Shown here piece after piece: positions 16,563-25,590 of a stretch of DNA of 64,000 bases. A program made the translations under genes and the position numbers. The notes under the pieces are model-generated. The model was not told the origin of the DNA. It did no database searches and worked only from the letters and a program-made list of their open reading frames with translations. Origin of the DNA: Lactococcus allomyrinae (GTDB taxonomy: Bacteria > Bacillota > Bacilli > Lactobacillales > Streptococcaceae); contig NZ_CP032627.1 of the NCBI RefSeq assembly GCF_003627095.1, positions 1,488,001-1,552,000 on the forward strand. Reading direction: 5' to 3'. Numbering within the stretch: position 1 is the stretch's first letter; every line of letters starts with the position of its first letter.

Positions 16563-17354
16563 TTATCTAATTCTTTGTAAATAGTCTTGGTAGGACTCTG
16601 TATCCATTACTTCTTTAGCATTGTGAACACGATCTTTTGTTGGTGGTTTTACACCTTCTAAAGGATATTTCCAGCCCAATTCTCGCCATTTGAATTCACC
16701 CATTGTATGATAAGGAAGTATTTCAAACTTCAAGACATTTTTGAGTGTTTTGACAAACTCGCCAAGCTTTATCAAGTCTTCATCATAGTCTGTTTCTCCT
16801 GGAACAAGAACATGACGAACCCACATGGCTTGCCCACGGTCGGAAAGATACTGAGCAAAGTCAAGAATGTTATCTACTTTATTTGCAGTTAAATCTTTGT
16901 GACGTTCAGGATTAATCTCTTTCAAATCTAGCAAAACAAGGTCAGTATAATCTAGTAACTCTGCGATATGTTCCGTCACATAGTCATCTGTCATATAGGG
17001 TTGACCCGCGGTATCTAGTGTTGTATGAACTCCAAGAGACTTCGCCACTTTGAAAAGAGCGGTCACAAAATCAATTTGAAGGAGCGCCTCACCACCTGAT
17101 ACAGTAATTCCGCCTTTTTCACCCCAAAAACCTCTGAACCGTAAAGCTTCGTCCATGACATCGCCCACTGTTCTCACAGTAGCTTTATCAGATTTCATCG
17201 CCCAAGTGTCTGGATTATGGCAGTATTTGCAACGCATCCGACAACCTTGAACAAAGACAATGAAACGCACACCAGGTCCGTCAACTGAACCAAAAGATTC
17301 GGTGGAGTGGATTAACCCTGTCACTTGTTTAAGTTCTTCTATATTTTCAGACAT
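16563..17354 (-). CDS. pflA: Pyruvate formate-lyase activating enzyme
   Basis: The 263-residue radical-SAM enzyme has the iron-sulfur motif G-C-R-M-R-C-K-Y-C-H-N-P near residue 36 and the glycine-rich T-V-S-G-G-E-A-L segment near 85, the usual length for PflA. It uses S-adenosylmethionine to put the glycyl radical on pyruvate formate-lyase in anaerobic mixed-acid fermentation. The start at 17354 has AAAGGAG upstream. It stands alone, with the pfl structural gene not in this window. A 376-base upstream region probably carries oxygen- or sugar-responsive control, but I could not identify a convincing Fnr-type box. Confidence 0.95.
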   Translation of the reverse strand: MSENIEELKQVTGLIHSTESFGSVDGPGVRFIVFVQGCRMRCKYCHNPDTWAMKSDKATVRTVGDVMDEALRFRGFWGEKGGITVSGGEALLQIDFVTALFKVAKSLGVHTTLDTAGQPYMTDDYVTEHIAELLDYTDLVLLDLKEINPERHKDLTANKVDNILDFAQYLSDRGQAMWVRHVLVPGETDYDEDLIKLGEFVKTLKNVLKFEILPYHTMGEFKWRELGWKYPLEGVKPPTKDRVHNAKEVMDTESYQDYLQRIR

Positions 17355-17696
17355 ACTCTTCTCCTTTAGATATAAGAAAGGTTCCTCCAGAAATTACGAA
17401 AGCAAAGAAAACTAAAGTATCGCTCAATTATCTAAGCTTCAGTCGTTAGTCATTTGTATCGCTTCTTTTTTCGAAATTTCTAACCTTTTCTCACCCAATT
17501 GACTAATATACTATTTAACTTCCAAAAGACACTTTTTAGAAATTAAAATTTGCGTCTTGCTTTGCACTCATATTTACTAATAAAGATAACTTCAGTATCG
17601 CTATTATAAAGATATTGGAGTGAACAGACTCAATCATTCGGAAGTCATTTATACCTTATATCATACCGCATTCGACAATATTTGGCAAATTAAATC
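17355..17696. other. Intergenic region upstream of pflA
   Basis: About 340 bases of AT-rich DNA with no coding potential. A TATAAT on the minus strand near 17605 could be a -10 element, but its best -35 (TTGAGT) is 19 bases away, so I leave it as a weak candidate. No repeat family member was found here. Confidence 0.4.
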
Positions 17697-17728
17697 ATAA
17701 AAGCTCCTAGCAATCTAGGAGCTTTTAT
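17697..17728 (-). terminator. Terminator of the CNNM/CBS gene
   Basis: AAAAGCTCCTAG pairs perfectly with CTAGGAGCTTTT around a four-base loop, two bases after the stop region of the gene ending at 17731. Confidence 0.9.
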
Positions 17729-17730
17729 AA

Positions 17731-19068
17731 TTATTCTTCAATTTCTTCTGGGATAACATCAAACTCAACACGAAGTTTGACAATCCGTTTTCCATCAACT
17801 TCTAAACTCGTCAATGAGAAATGGTCTTCTTCATTATCTACTTTGAAGACAATTTGTTGACCTTTTTCTGGAATTTTTCCTGTTGTTGCTAAGAAATATC
17901 CTGCAATCGTATCAACATCATTGCTCTCCAAGTGGGTGCCGAATTCTTCATTGAAATCATTCAAAGTCATTTTCCCTTGAACAACATAGAGATTTTCACC
18001 GATTTTGAAGACTTCTTTTTCGGCGATATCTGTTTCATCATCAATTTCTCCGACGATTTCTTCGAGCAAATCTTCTAGAGTTACAATCCCTTCCACACCA
18101 CCATATTCATTGAGTAGGATTGCCATTTGGTTTTGAGTTTTTCTCATTTGACGCATCAAGTCATCAACGAAGATTGTTTCTGGGACAAAAAGAGGTTCTT
18201 GAAGTATATCTCTAATGTTTAATTTATCAAAGCCATGTTCAAAGCTGGCTCTCAAAAGTTTCTTCACATGAAGAATACCTAATATATTGTCTTTATCATC
18301 ATCATATACTGGAACACGAGAAAATGATTCCCCAAGAATAGCCGTAATATTTTCATGTGTATCATCATTGATGTCAATCATAAAGGCATCTGTCCTAGGC
18401 ACCATAATTTCACGCGCTACAAGCTCATCCAGACTAAATACACCTGTAATCATTTCGCGCTCTGTGTCATCTAGAGCATCATCATTTGTATTTAAAAGAT
18501 ATTCAATCTCATCTCTGGTCATGCTTTCATCAACATCATCAAATTTCATAGGTGTCAATCGACTCAATAAGTTAGTGGAACTTGCTAAAAACCAAACAAA
18601 AGGTTTCATTACCGCTCCAAGAAATTGAATCGGTGGTGCAACTCGCAAAGCCAATTTTTCTTTTAGGTTTTGTGCGATTCTCTTTGGATAAAGCTCACCA
18701 AATACCAATGAAACATAGGTTAGGATAGCCAAAATGATAATTTGCGAAAGCGTGCGCGCTAAAGCTGTCCCACCCAAAAGAGGGGTCAAACGTGATGCTA
18801 AAGCATCAGCTAGACTTGCCCCAGCCAAAATATTAATCAGGGTAATCCCTATCTGAATTGTTGATAAAAAATTACTTGGTTGGTCAAGAATTTTGACGAG
18901 GTTAATATACTTTTTATCACCTTCACTTGCCTTTTGTTCGACCTTTGTCCGGCTCAGGCTGACCATTGCCATTTCACTGGCTGAGAAAAATGCGTTTAAA
19001 ATCGTCAAGAAAATAAGTAATAAAATCTGCAAGAGTATCGATACACTCTCGGGATCAGGGTTTGACAT
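17731..19068 (-). CDS. CNNM / HlyC-CorC family membrane protein with CBS pair
   Basis: The 445-residue protein has four N-terminal membrane segments (about 9-32, 65-90, 99-125 and 135-155, the DUF21/CNNM domain). A CBS-domain pair follows (about 215-335), with M-V-P-R-T-D-A-F at its start, and then a C-terminal CorC_HlyC domain (about 350-440). The family is often labelled hemolysin, but its established roles are magnesium and cobalt efflux or homeostasis. The ATG has AAGGAG upstream. The upstream edge of a long-hairpin repeat lies 17 bases before the ATG. Confidence 0.92.
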   Translation of the reverse strand: MSNPDPESVSILLQILLLIFLTILNAFFSASEMAMVSLSRTKVEQKASEGDKKYINLVKILDQPSNFLSTIQIGITLINILAGASLADALASRLTPLLGGTALARTLSQIIILAILTYVSLVFGELYPKRIAQNLKEKLALRVAPPIQFLGAVMKPFVWFLASSTNLLSRLTPMKFDDVDESMTRDEIEYLLNTNDDALDDTEREMITGVFSLDELVAREIMVPRTDAFMIDINDDTHENITAILGESFSRVPVYDDDKDNILGILHVKKLLRASFEHGFDKLNIRDILQEPLFVPETIFVDDLMRQMRKTQNQMAILLNEYGGVEGIVTLEDLLEEIVGEIDDETDIAEKEVFKIGENLYVVQGKMTLNDFNEEFGTHLESNDVDTIAGYFLATTGKIPEKGQQIVFKVDNEEDHFSLTSLEVDGKRIVKLRVEFDVIPEEIEE

Positions 19069-19084
19069 TGTTGCTCCTTGAAAT

Positions 19085-19214
19085 AAGATGTGAGTCCAAC
19101 TGTTTTGAAAGCTTGAAAAATAGGAAAGCTAGATGTTCTGCCGCAGACAGGTTCATAGCTTTATCTTTTTCACAGCTTTCATGGAGGGCGAACTCAGTTA
19201 TAAGATGTAAAATT
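19085..19214 (-). repeat. Long-hairpin repeat R1 with a truncated second copy
   Basis: About 105 bases between AAGATGTGAG (19085) and the next AAGATGT (19202) fold into one long imperfect hairpin. GAAAGCT pairs with AGCTTTC across the element, and CTGCC-GCA-GACAG forms the tip. In minus sense the element ends ACTCACATCTT just before the ribosome site of the gene at 19068. The same family occurs at 32.4-32.9 kb and 35.9 kb. Confidence 0.75.
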
Positions 19215-19292
19215 ATCTCTTGCATTCAGGGTAAATTGCCATTTTATCTAGACACTAAAGTGACTAATTAATGAGCAAAGGTTTTAAGAGAC

Positions 19293-19306
19293 TCCCACTG
19301 AATAAG
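19293..19306 (+). repeat. Shared intergenic motif TCCCACTGAATAAG
   Basis: The same 14 bases, followed in both places by a similar CTTNACTT-type AT-rich stretch, recur at 52483-52496 downstream of dinG. In both loci the motif lies between a gene end and structured intergenic DNA. Confidence 0.5.
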
Positions 19307-19330
19307 CTTTAACTTTATTGTTATGCTACT

Positions 19331-19371
19331 TTTTAACCTAGAAAACAACTGGATAATTTTCTAGGTTAAAA
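19331..19371. other. Perfect 15-bp inverted repeat after the transporter gene
   Basis: TTTTAACCTAGAAAA and its exact complement flank an 11-base loop. It lies 38 bases after the stop of the gene ending at 19409, where a terminator is expected, yet no extra T-run follows the stem on either strand; the T-rich base of the stem itself may serve. Confidence 0.65.
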
Positions 19372-19408
19372 GATGCTAGATAAGACTTATTATATCATAT
19401 TTTTGTTA

Positions 19409-20521
19409 TTATTTTGAAAGAATTCTGCGTTGTTCTTTGTGATTTTGATAGAGGCTATTAAGGAATTTTACGATTTCTTTGACCAAACAGTAGGCTGGCA
19501 CTGCAATAATCATACCGATAATTCCGTATAAGCTTCCTGAAATCAGCATGAGTACCATCACTGTGACTGGATGGACTTTAACTGCCGACCCAACAATCTT
19601 AGGATAAACGAGATTCCCATCAAGTTGTTGGAGAATCAAAACGTATGCGACAGCAATTAATGCTGTCCACGGATGATTGAAAGCAACAGTGAATACCATT
19701 GGTAGGACACCAATATAGGGTCCTGCATATGGAATCAAGTTGGTAATTCCTGCGAAAAGTGCAAAGAGGAATGCGTAAGGAATCCCCATAATCAAATATC
19801 CGATAAAAACGAAAATGAAAACTAAAAGTGCGTCAAGTGCGACACCTGAAATATATCGCGAAATGGTCCGGTTCATATTTTCAAGTAATTCAAAAATATT
19901 GAGTTTGTCTTCTTTCAAGATATTTTTGCGTAAAAACGGAAGAATTTTTTCTCCATCTTTTAACATATAAAAAAGTAAGATTGGCACCAAAATCATAACC
20001 ATAACAATGCTTGTAATAATGCTTACTAGACTTCCGACACTTATTGTAATGCTATTTAAAAGGTTATGAAGAATGTCTGTGTAAGAGATATTCAGGCGGT
20101 CAACCAAGCTATTAACGTCAATTTGTTGGTAAAGTTGAGAAAATCTTGGATTATGTTGAAGATTTTCAACCCATGTCCTCACTTCTGGATAAATTCGTGT
20201 ACTAGCATTGATAAGTCCTGTCAACTGTCCTACGATGCTTGGAATAATAGAAGCAATAGCATAAAAAATCATTGCTGCAATGAGGATAAGTACGATAAAA
20301 ATCCCAAAAACTTTTTTGATTTTTAATTTTTTCTCCATGAATATTACGACAGGATTGAAGACATAGTATAAGAAACCTGAAATAATAAATGGGATAAATA
20401 GTAGAGCTAACAAGGTTTTAACCGGTTGAAAGACGAATTGGATTTGGGTCAGTAGAAAAATTAATAAGGCTACAGCCAAAATCTCAATTGTCCAGAAAAA
20501 TAATTTACTATTTTTAAACAT
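19409..20521 (-). CDS. AI-2E family (PerM/YhhT-type) transporter
   Basis: The 370-residue integral membrane protein has about eight hydrophobic segments, a central soluble loop (about 95-150), and the family signature I-P-Y-A-G-P-Y-I-G near residue 270 with P-V-T-V-M-V-L near 325. Members export small molecules or sodium; the link to autoinducer-2 applies to only some. No neighbouring gene indicates its substrate. A composite palindrome element lies 60 bases upstream of the start. Confidence 0.88.
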   Translation of the reverse strand: MFKNSKLFFWTIEILAVALLIFLLTQIQFVFQPVKTLLALLFIPFIISGFLYYVFNPVVIFMEKKLKIKKVFGIFIVLILIAAMIFYAIASIIPSIVGQLTGLINASTRIYPEVRTWVENLQHNPRFSQLYQQIDVNSLVDRLNISYTDILHNLLNSITISVGSLVSIITSIVMVMILVPILLFYMLKDGEKILPFLRKNILKEDKLNIFELLENMNRTISRYISGVALDALLVFIFVFIGYLIMGIPYAFLFALFAGITNLIPYAGPYIGVLPMVFTVAFNHPWTALIAVAYVLILQQLDGNLVYPKIVGSAVKVHPVTVMVLMLISGSLYGIIGMIIAVPAYCLVKEIVKFLNSLYQNHKEQRRILSK

Positions 20522-20580
20522 AAATTCCTATATTTTCTTTGTTTGGACGAGTGATAGTGATGGGATAAGGGTGAATAGTT

Positions 20581-20659
20581 TTGTCAGCATACTGACAGAA
20601 TTTTTATTCGTCAATCTCATGCTCGCGTGAGTCACATGAAACTGTCAGTATGTTGACAA
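20581..20659 (+). repeat. Composite element: palindrome - hairpin - palindrome (copy 1)
   Basis: An 18-bp TTGTCAGCATACTGACAG at 20581 and CTGTCAGTATGTTGACAA at 20642 start exactly 61 bases apart. Between them CTCATG-CTCG-CGTGAG forms a hairpin. The copy at 22268-22346 has the same spacing and, in reverse orientation, an inner sequence about 75% identical. Confidence 0.75.
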
Positions 20660-21104
20660 ATTTATTATACTAGTTCATCTCTAAACGACACAGTTGTTTA
20701 GTAGTTAAACTGCAAATATACTGCCTTGCGCTTGTGCAAGAAGTGGTTTTCGTAAGACGCAACGGTTGCGACTTTATAGGATAGCCATTTGCGCGTAAGC
20801 AGCTTATGGATATGCTAATTGTTTCACCTAGTCGCATAGTGGACATCAACAACGGAGCAGAGTAATTTCTAAAAACATTTTAGAAATTAAACAGTACTAG
20901 AACAATTTTCAGACTATTTATATTATAATAAATCAAAGACTATTAAGCAATCTTTGCTTTTTATGCTAAGACATTAAATGAGAAAAGTATTGCTTTTTCC
21001 AATCGCTTAAGGCAGTATAACTACCATTTACCTAGCTAAACGGCTAAAATTGTTTAGAGATTAACTCGTATAAAAATGATGAGGTCAATTCTGTTTTTGA
21101 AAAA
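20660..21104. other. Structured intergenic region, no gene
   Basis: About 440 bases with several short hairpins (CTTGC/GCAAG near 20727, CGCAAC/GTTGCG near 20758, TTTCTAAAA/TTTTAGAAA near 20880). Short ORFs here are not convincing. Nothing identifies it as a known RNA, but the density of stems resembles that of the region after dinG. Confidence 0.4.
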
Positions 21105-21133
21105 TTGAGCTGACTTCATGCTAATGTTATAAA
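21105..21133 (+). promoter_or_regulatory. Promoter of the GNAT acetyltransferase gene
   Basis: TTGAGC (21105) and TATAAA (21128) are separated by 17 bases, with TG one base before the -10 (extended -10). The start codon is 26 bases downstream. Confidence 0.65.
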
Positions 21134-21158
21134 TTATTAGAAAGTCCTCCCTAAAATT

Positions 21159-21599
21159 ATGGAAATTAAAATCACTCGTGATACAATGTCTGACATTTAT
21201 TTTGATGCGTTACGTATTCGAAACCAAGTTTTTGTCAAAGAACAAGGCGTCCCTTATGAGTTAGAAGTTGAAAATCCTGTTGAGGAGGCTTCTGCTGTCC
21301 ACTTTGTGCTTTATATTGACGGCAAAGCCTATGGTACGGTTAGACTCCTTGCTAATCTAGACAAAAAGTCGGGACTAATTCAACGTATGGCGATTCTTAA
21401 AGAAGGACGTGGCAAGGGATACGCTAATGTTTTACTATGCCAACTTACAGAATTTGCAAAGTCTTCAAACATTGATATACTTGAATTGCACGCACAACTC
21501 TCCGCTCGTGGTCTCTATGCCAAACATGGTTTTTCTGAGGTGGGAGAAGTTTTTGAAGAGGCAGGTATTCAGCATATTACTATGGAAAAAGCGCTCTGA
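21159..21599 (+). CDS. GNAT family N-acetyltransferase
   Basis: The 146-residue protein has the GNAT acetyl-CoA motif Q-R-M-A-I-L-K-E-G-R-G-K-G-Y-A (about 75-90) and the C-terminal A-K-H-G-F-S-E-V-G segment. It resembles the ElaA/YjcF-type single-domain acetyltransferases. The substrate is not predictable. No good ribosome site precedes the ATG. It is one of three plus-strand genes and has its own promoter and terminator, so it is monocistronic. Confidence 0.88.
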   Translation: MEIKITRDTMSDIYFDALRIRNQVFVKEQGVPYELEVENPVEEASAVHFVLYIDGKAYGTVRLLANLDKKSGLIQRMAILKEGRGKGYANVLLCQLTEFAKSSNIDILELHAQLSARGLYAKHGFSEVGEVFEEAGIQHITMEKAL

Positions 21600-21612
21600 T
21601 GAGTGCTTTTTT
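21586..21612 (+). terminator. Terminator overlapping the GNAT stop codon
   Basis: AAAAAGCGCTC pairs with GAGTGCTTTTT around TGAT; the stop codon lies in the loop and six T residues follow. Confidence 0.85.
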
Positions 21613-21625
21613 ACTGACGAAAACT

Positions 21626-21641
21626 CTGTCAGCACTGACAG
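21626..21641. repeat. CTGTCAG palindrome (16-bp form) between convergent genes
   Basis: Exact CTGTCAGCACTGACAG between the ends of the GNAT gene and the uracil-DNA glycosylase-like gene. In minus sense it is followed by AGTTTT, so it probably also ends transcription of the latter. Confidence 0.8.
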
Positions 21642-21643
21642 AA

Positions 21644-22228
21644 TCACTTTGTCATAATTTCTTGAACAATTCGCTTCAACTCTGGTAAAACTTCTGGTTC
21701 AAACCAATCATTCTTAGCCATCCAAATATTATTACGTGGGCTAGGATGAACAAGCGGAAAGTATTGAGGAAGGTAAGATTTAAAATTGCGGATAACATCC
21801 GTTGTTTTTTCTTTTGAAGACAAATGCAGATAATACTTTTGGGCATAAGAACCAATCAAGACTAAAAGTTCCATCTCAGGCATTTCATCCAATAATAATT
21901 GATGCCATTTTTCAGCAAAACCCTTGCGTGGTGGTAAGTCGCCTGATTTTCCTTTACCCGGAAAGTAAAAATCCATCGGAATAATCGCAAGTTTATTGGA
22001 ATGATAGAAAGTTTCACGGTCAATTCCCGTCCATTCGCGCAAACGATCCCCAGAAGGGTCGTTCCAATACATCCCGCTTTCCTGTGCTCGTATGCCTGGT
22101 GCTTGACCTATCAGGCAAATCCGTGCTTCTTTGTGCACCGAATAAAGTGGTTCAATCCCATTTGCCGTGTATTCCGCATTTTGTGGGTCTGCTTTTATTG
22201 CCTCAAAAATTTCTTGAAATTTATCCAT
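21644..22228 (-). CDS. Uracil-DNA glycosylase family protein
   Basis: About 194 residues with G-Q-A-P-G-I near residue 42 (the catalytic-loop region of UDG family enzymes) and H-P-S-P-R-N near 160 (the leucine-loop H-P-S-P motif). This combination marks the small bacterial uracil-DNA-glycosylase-like family that removes uracil or mismatched bases. I moved the start to the ATG at 22228, which has AAGGTGG just upstream; the frame extends seven codons further without a ribosome site. uvrA, another DNA repair gene, lies directly upstream on the same strand. Confidence 0.85.
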   Translation of the reverse strand: MDKFQEIFEAIKADPQNAEYTANGIEPLYSVHKEARICLIGQAPGIRAQESGMYWNDPSGDRLREWTGIDRETFYHSNKLAIIPMDFYFPGKGKSGDLPPRKGFAEKWHQLLLDEMPEMELLVLIGSYAQKYYLHLSSKEKTTDVIRNFKSYLPQYFPLVHPSPRNNIWMAKNDWFEPEVLPELKRIVQEIMTK

Positions 22229-22267
22229 TTTCCACCTTTTTCTCTGCAAATCATCCTTTTATCAAAG

Positions 22268-22346
22268 CTGTCAGTACGCTGACAGCTTTATGCGATTCAC
22301 GCAAACATGGAATCGACTGACAAAACTTCTGTCAGCATACTGACAA
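22268..22346 (-). repeat. Composite element: palindrome - hairpin - palindrome (copy 2)
   Basis: CTGTCAGTACGCTGACAG at 22268 and CTGTCAGCATACTGACAA at 22329, again 61 bases start to start. The inner hairpin read on the minus strand keeps the tip CATG-TTTG-CGTG of copy 1 but has different, still paired, flanks (GATT/AATC). It begins two bases beyond the uvrA stop and may act as its terminator. Confidence 0.75.
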
Positions 22347-22348
22347 AT

Positions 22349-25171
22349 TCATTTCTCTAATTTTGCTTTCAAATAGTGTCCTGTATAGCTGTTAGCAACT
22401 TCGGCAACTTCTTCTGGCGTTCCTTTAGCAAGAATGGTACCACCACCAGAGCCTCCTTCAGGTCCGAGATCAATGATATAATCTGCTGTCTTGATTACAT
22501 CAAGATTATGCTCAATGACAACAATCGTATTTCCTTGGTCAACCAAACGGTCTAAAACTTTAATCAAAGTTGCAATATCTTCTGAATGAAGCCCCGTTGT
22601 CGGTTCGTCCAAAATATAAAAAGATTTACCCGTGCTTCGTTTTTGTAATTCAGATGCCAATTTCATCCGCTGCGCTTCACCACCTGAAAGCGTCGTTGCA
22701 GGCTGACCGAGTGTAACATAGCCCAATCCGACATCAACAATAGTTTGCAATTTACGTTCAATTTTTGGAATATGCCGGAAGAAATCTAACGCATCAGACA
22801 CACGCATATCCAACACTTCCGAGATATTTTTTCCCTTATAATGCACTTCCAAAGTTTCGGAATTATAACGTTTTCCATGACAAACTTCACAAGGCACATA
22901 GACATCCGGCAAAAAGTGCATTTCAATCTTGATAATTCCGTCACCTGAGCAAGCCTCGCAACGTCCGCCCTTGACATTGAAAGAGAAACGTCCCTTTTTA
23001 TAACCACGAATTTTTGCCTCATTCGTATTGGCAAACAAATCACGAATATCATCAAAAGTTGAAGTATAAGTCGCAGGATTTGACCGTGGTGTCCGTCCAA
23101 TCGGAGATTGGTCAATATCAATCAAGCGCTCAATACCTTCATAGCCTGTCAATTTCTTGTACTTCCCTGGTTTTTCAGAATTATGATTCAATTTTTGAGC
23201 TAAAGCTTTCTTCAAAATACTGTTGACTAGCGTTGATTTTCCAGAACCAGAAACCCCTGTGACCGCTGTCATCAATCCAAGAGGAAATTCAGCATCAATA
23301 TTTTGTAAATTATTTTCTCTAGCACCGACAACTTTGACCATCTTTTTCTTATCGACCACACGCCGTTTTTCGGGTACTGGAATACTGCGTTTGCCTGCCA
23401 AATACTGTCCTGTCAGGGATTTTTTATTTTTCATCACTTGTTTTGGCGTACCAGAGGCAATGATTTCACCGCCTAAGTCCCCCGCACCTGGTCCAACATC
23501 AATCAACCAGTCTGCCGCCATCATGGTGTCTTCATCATGTTCCACCACAATCAATGTATTGCCCAAATCACGCATTTTTTGCAAAGACTCAATCAATCGG
23601 TCATTGTCTCTCTGATGAAGCCCAATCGAAGGTTCATCTAAAATATACAAAACGCCTGACAAATTTGACCCAATCTGTGTCGCAAGTCTTATCCGTTGAG
23701 ACTCACCACCTGATAAAGTTCCACTAGAGCGTGATAAGGTCAAATAATCTAGCCCTACATTTTTCAAGAAAGTCAAGCGATCTTTAATCTCTTTCAAAAT
23801 CGGTTTTGCAATAATTTCATTGTTTTCAGATAAATGAAGCGTTCCCACATAGTCAAGCGTATCTCCAATTGACAAAATAGAAAATTCTGCAATATTTTTT
23901 TCACCAACTTTGACAGACAACGCTTGGTCATTTAGGCGGTAGCCGTGACAAGTTGTGCAAGTCAACTCTGTCATGTAAGCACGCGCCATTTCACGTGCCG
24001 ACTCTGTCATTCCAGATTGAAAACGACGCCATAGATTAGGAATCACACCAACAAAAGTCATATCTTGGTCGCGCAGTCCAAAATCACCTTCATGGTAAAA
24101 ATGAAACAAACGTTCGCCAGAACCCTGCAAAACTAGCTCCTGATCTGCCACAGACAATTCTTCCCAAGGTGTATCTAAATCTACACCAAATTGTGTCATT
24201 GCTTGCTCTAAAAGTGCTGGATAATAAGTGGAGGCTTTACCATACCAATAAACAATCGCACCTTCGCGTAGAGTTTTTGTACCATCTGGAATAATCAAAT
24301 CCACATCAGGTTCTAACTTAACCCCTAAACCATCACAGTCAGGACAAGAACCAAATGGTGCATTGAATGAGAACAAGCGTGGCTCCAGCTCAGGCACCGT
24401 AAATCCACAAACTGGACAAGCATAAAACTCACTAAATAAAAGTTCTTCGCCGTCCATTTTATCTACAATCACATAACCTTCTGCTTGGTGAAGTGCTGCT
24501 TCAACAGAATCAAATAGACGTGAACGAATACCTTCTTTGACTACAATACGGTCAATGACAATTTCAATATTATGCTTTTTATTTTTATCCAGCTCTGGTG
24601 CATCAGAGACATCATAAACCTCGCCATTAACACGAACGCGAACATAGCCATCTTTTTGAATCCGCTCAAACATCTTGACGTGCGTTCCTTTTTTACCTCT
24701 TACAACAGGTGCAAGGATTTGCAACCGTGTTTTTTCTGGTAGTTCGAGGATTTGCTCGACAATTTCTTCAACAGATTGGGCGGAAATTTTTCCATGTCCA
24801 TTGATACAATAAGGTGTACCAGCACGGGCATACAAAAGACGCAGATAATCATTGATTTCTGTCACTGTGCCCACCGTTGAACGTGGATTTTTGCTGGTTG
24901 TTTTCTGGTCAATGGAAATCGCAGGCGACAAACCGTCAATACTATCTACATCAGGCTTATCCATATTGCCTAAAAACTGTCTGGCATAGGCAGACAATGA
25001 CTCAACATAACGACGTTGCCCCTCGGCATACAAGGTTTCAAAGGCAAGCGAAGACTTCCCAGAACCCGAAACACCTGTGACAACGACCAATTTATCTCTT
25101 GGAATTTCAACATCAATATTTTTTAGATTGTGTTCACGCGCTCCGTGAATAACGATTTTATCTTGTGGCAT
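22349..25171 (-). CDS. uvrA: Excinuclease ABC subunit A
   Basis: The 940-residue DNA-damage recognition ATPase has two ABC modules, with Walker [10 protein letters not shown] (near residue 32) and G-V-S-G-S-G-K-S-T (near 640). The signatures L-S-G-G-E-S-Q-R and L-S-G-G-E-A-Q-R and the zinc-finger cysteines (C-P-V-C...C-P-D-C; C-E-A-C...C-E-V-C) are all present. It works with UvrB and UvrC in nucleotide excision repair. I placed the start at M-P-Q-D-K (25171), preceded by AAGGAAAC; the 20 additional upstream codons are not UvrA-like. An extended -10 TGGTATAAT lies about 37 bases upstream, back to back with the promoter of the plus-strand GIY-YIG gene. Confidence 0.98.
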   Translation of the reverse strand: MPQDKIVIHGAREHNLKNIDVEIPRDKLVVVTGVSGSGKSSLAFETLYAEGQRRYVESLSAYARQFLGNMDKPDVDSIDGLSPAISIDQKTTSKNPRSTVGTVTEINDYLRLLYARAGTPYCINGHGKISAQSVEEIVEQILELPEKTRLQILAPVVRGKKGTHVKMFERIQKDGYVRVRVNGEVYDVSDAPELDKNKKHNIEIVIDRIVVKEGIRSRLFDSVEAALHQAEGYVIVDKMDGEELLFSEFYACPVCGFTVPELEPRLFSFNAPFGSCPDCDGLGVKLEPDVDLIIPDGTKTLREGAIVYWYGKASTYYPALLEQAMTQFGVDLDTPWEELSVADQELVLQGSGERLFHFYHEGDFGLRDQDMTFVGVIPNLWRRFQSGMTESAREMARAYMTELTCTTCHGYRLNDQALSVKVGEKNIAEFSILSIGDTLDYVGTLHLSENNEIIAKPILKEIKDRLTFLKNVGLDYLTLSRSSGTLSGGESQRIRLATQIGSNLSGVLYILDEPSIGLHQRDNDRLIESLQKMRDLGNTLIVVEHDEDTMMAADWLIDVGPGAGDLGGEIIASGTPKQVMKNKKSLTGQYLAGKRSIPVPEKRRVVDKKKMVKVVGARENNLQNIDAEFPLGLMTAVTGVSGSGKSTLVNSILKKALAQKLNHNSEKPGKYKKLTGYEGIERLIDIDQSPIGRTPRSNPATYTSTFDDIRDLFANTNEAKIRGYKKGRFSFNVKGGRCEACSGDGIIKIEMHFLPDVYVPCEVCHGKRYNSETLEVHYKGKNISEVLDMRVSDALDFFRHIPKIERKLQTIVDVGLGYVTLGQPATTLSGGEAQRMKLASELQKRSTGKSFYILDEPTTGLHSEDIATLIKVLDRLVDQGNTIVVIEHNLDVIKTADYIIDLGPEGGSGGGTILAKGTPEEVAEVANSYTGHYLKAKLEK

Positions 25172-25207
25172 ATTTGTTTCCTTATAAATTACAAATGAAT
25201 TAAGTCT

Positions 25208-25213
25208 ATTATA
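25208..25213 (-). promoter_or_regulatory. Extended -10 element of uvrA
   Basis: TGGTATAAT in minus sense, with a TATAAT hexamer at 25208-25213. No good -35 lies at 17 bases. No obvious SOS-type operator is seen. Confidence 0.6.
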
Positions 25214-25234
25214 CCACGAAAACAAAGTCAATTC

Positions 25235-25263
25235 TTAACTTTGAGCACCTGAAATGGTATAAT
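25235..25263 (+). promoter_or_regulatory. Promoter of the GIY-YIG gene (leaderless)
   Basis: TTAACT, 17-base spacer, then TG-G-TATAAT ending at 25263. The ATG is at 25271, so transcription should start at or within a base of the start codon. There is no Shine-Dalgarno sequence. Confidence 0.65.
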
Positions 25264-25270
25264 CTGATTT

Positions 25271-25570
25271 ATGAGCAAAAATTATTATGTCTATGTTCTA
25301 CAGTGCGCTGACAATACACTATACTGTGGCTATACAGATGATATAGAAAAGCGCGTAGCTACACACAATGCAAAAAAAGGAGCAAAATATACAAAATCAA
25401 GATTACCAGTCAAACTCTTGACTGCGATTGAGTTTGATAATAAATCTGAAGCTACTAAGTGCGAATGGTGGTTTAAGCACACACTAAACCGCAAACAAAA
25501 ATTAACGCTAATTGAAAATAAACAGCTTAAATCTACCTTCATAAACTATAAAAACTCTCGACAAAATTGA
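25271..25570 (+). CDS. GIY-YIG nuclease superfamily protein (YazA/UPF0213-like)
   Basis: The 99-residue single-domain protein has Y-Y-V-Y-V-L-Q-C (the GIY equivalent), L-Y-C-G-Y-T-D-D (the YIG equivalent) and the conserved R of I-E-K-R-V-A-T-H-N, as in the small YazA-like family. Its role is unknown; a DNA structure- or repair-related nuclease is likely, and it is divergently paired with uvrA. It is apparently translated from a leaderless message. The stop codon is inside the bidirectional terminator stem. Confidence 0.88.
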   Translation: MSKNYYVYVLQCADNTLYCGYTDDIEKRVATHNAKKGAKYTKSRLPVKLLTAIEFDNKSEATKCEWWFKHTLNRKQKLTLIENKQLKSTFINYKNSRQN

Positions 25571-25581
25571 CGAGAGTTTTT
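25551..25581. terminator. Bidirectional terminator between GIY-YIG and LPXTG genes
   Basis: AAAACTCTCG and CGAGAGTTTT form a 10-bp stem around ACAAAATTGA, with a T-run on both strands, serving the convergent genes. Confidence 0.9.
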
Positions 25582-25590
25582 GCTCTTAAT

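Noticed and set aside
17450-17600. Fnr/Flp-type box upstream of pflA
   Set aside because: TTGACTAATATACTATTTAA and similar half-matches were seen, but no complete TTGAT-N4-ATCAA-like dyad.
20670-20852. 60-codon minus-strand ORF
   Set aside because: Lies in hairpin-rich intergenic DNA with no ribosome site or terminator.
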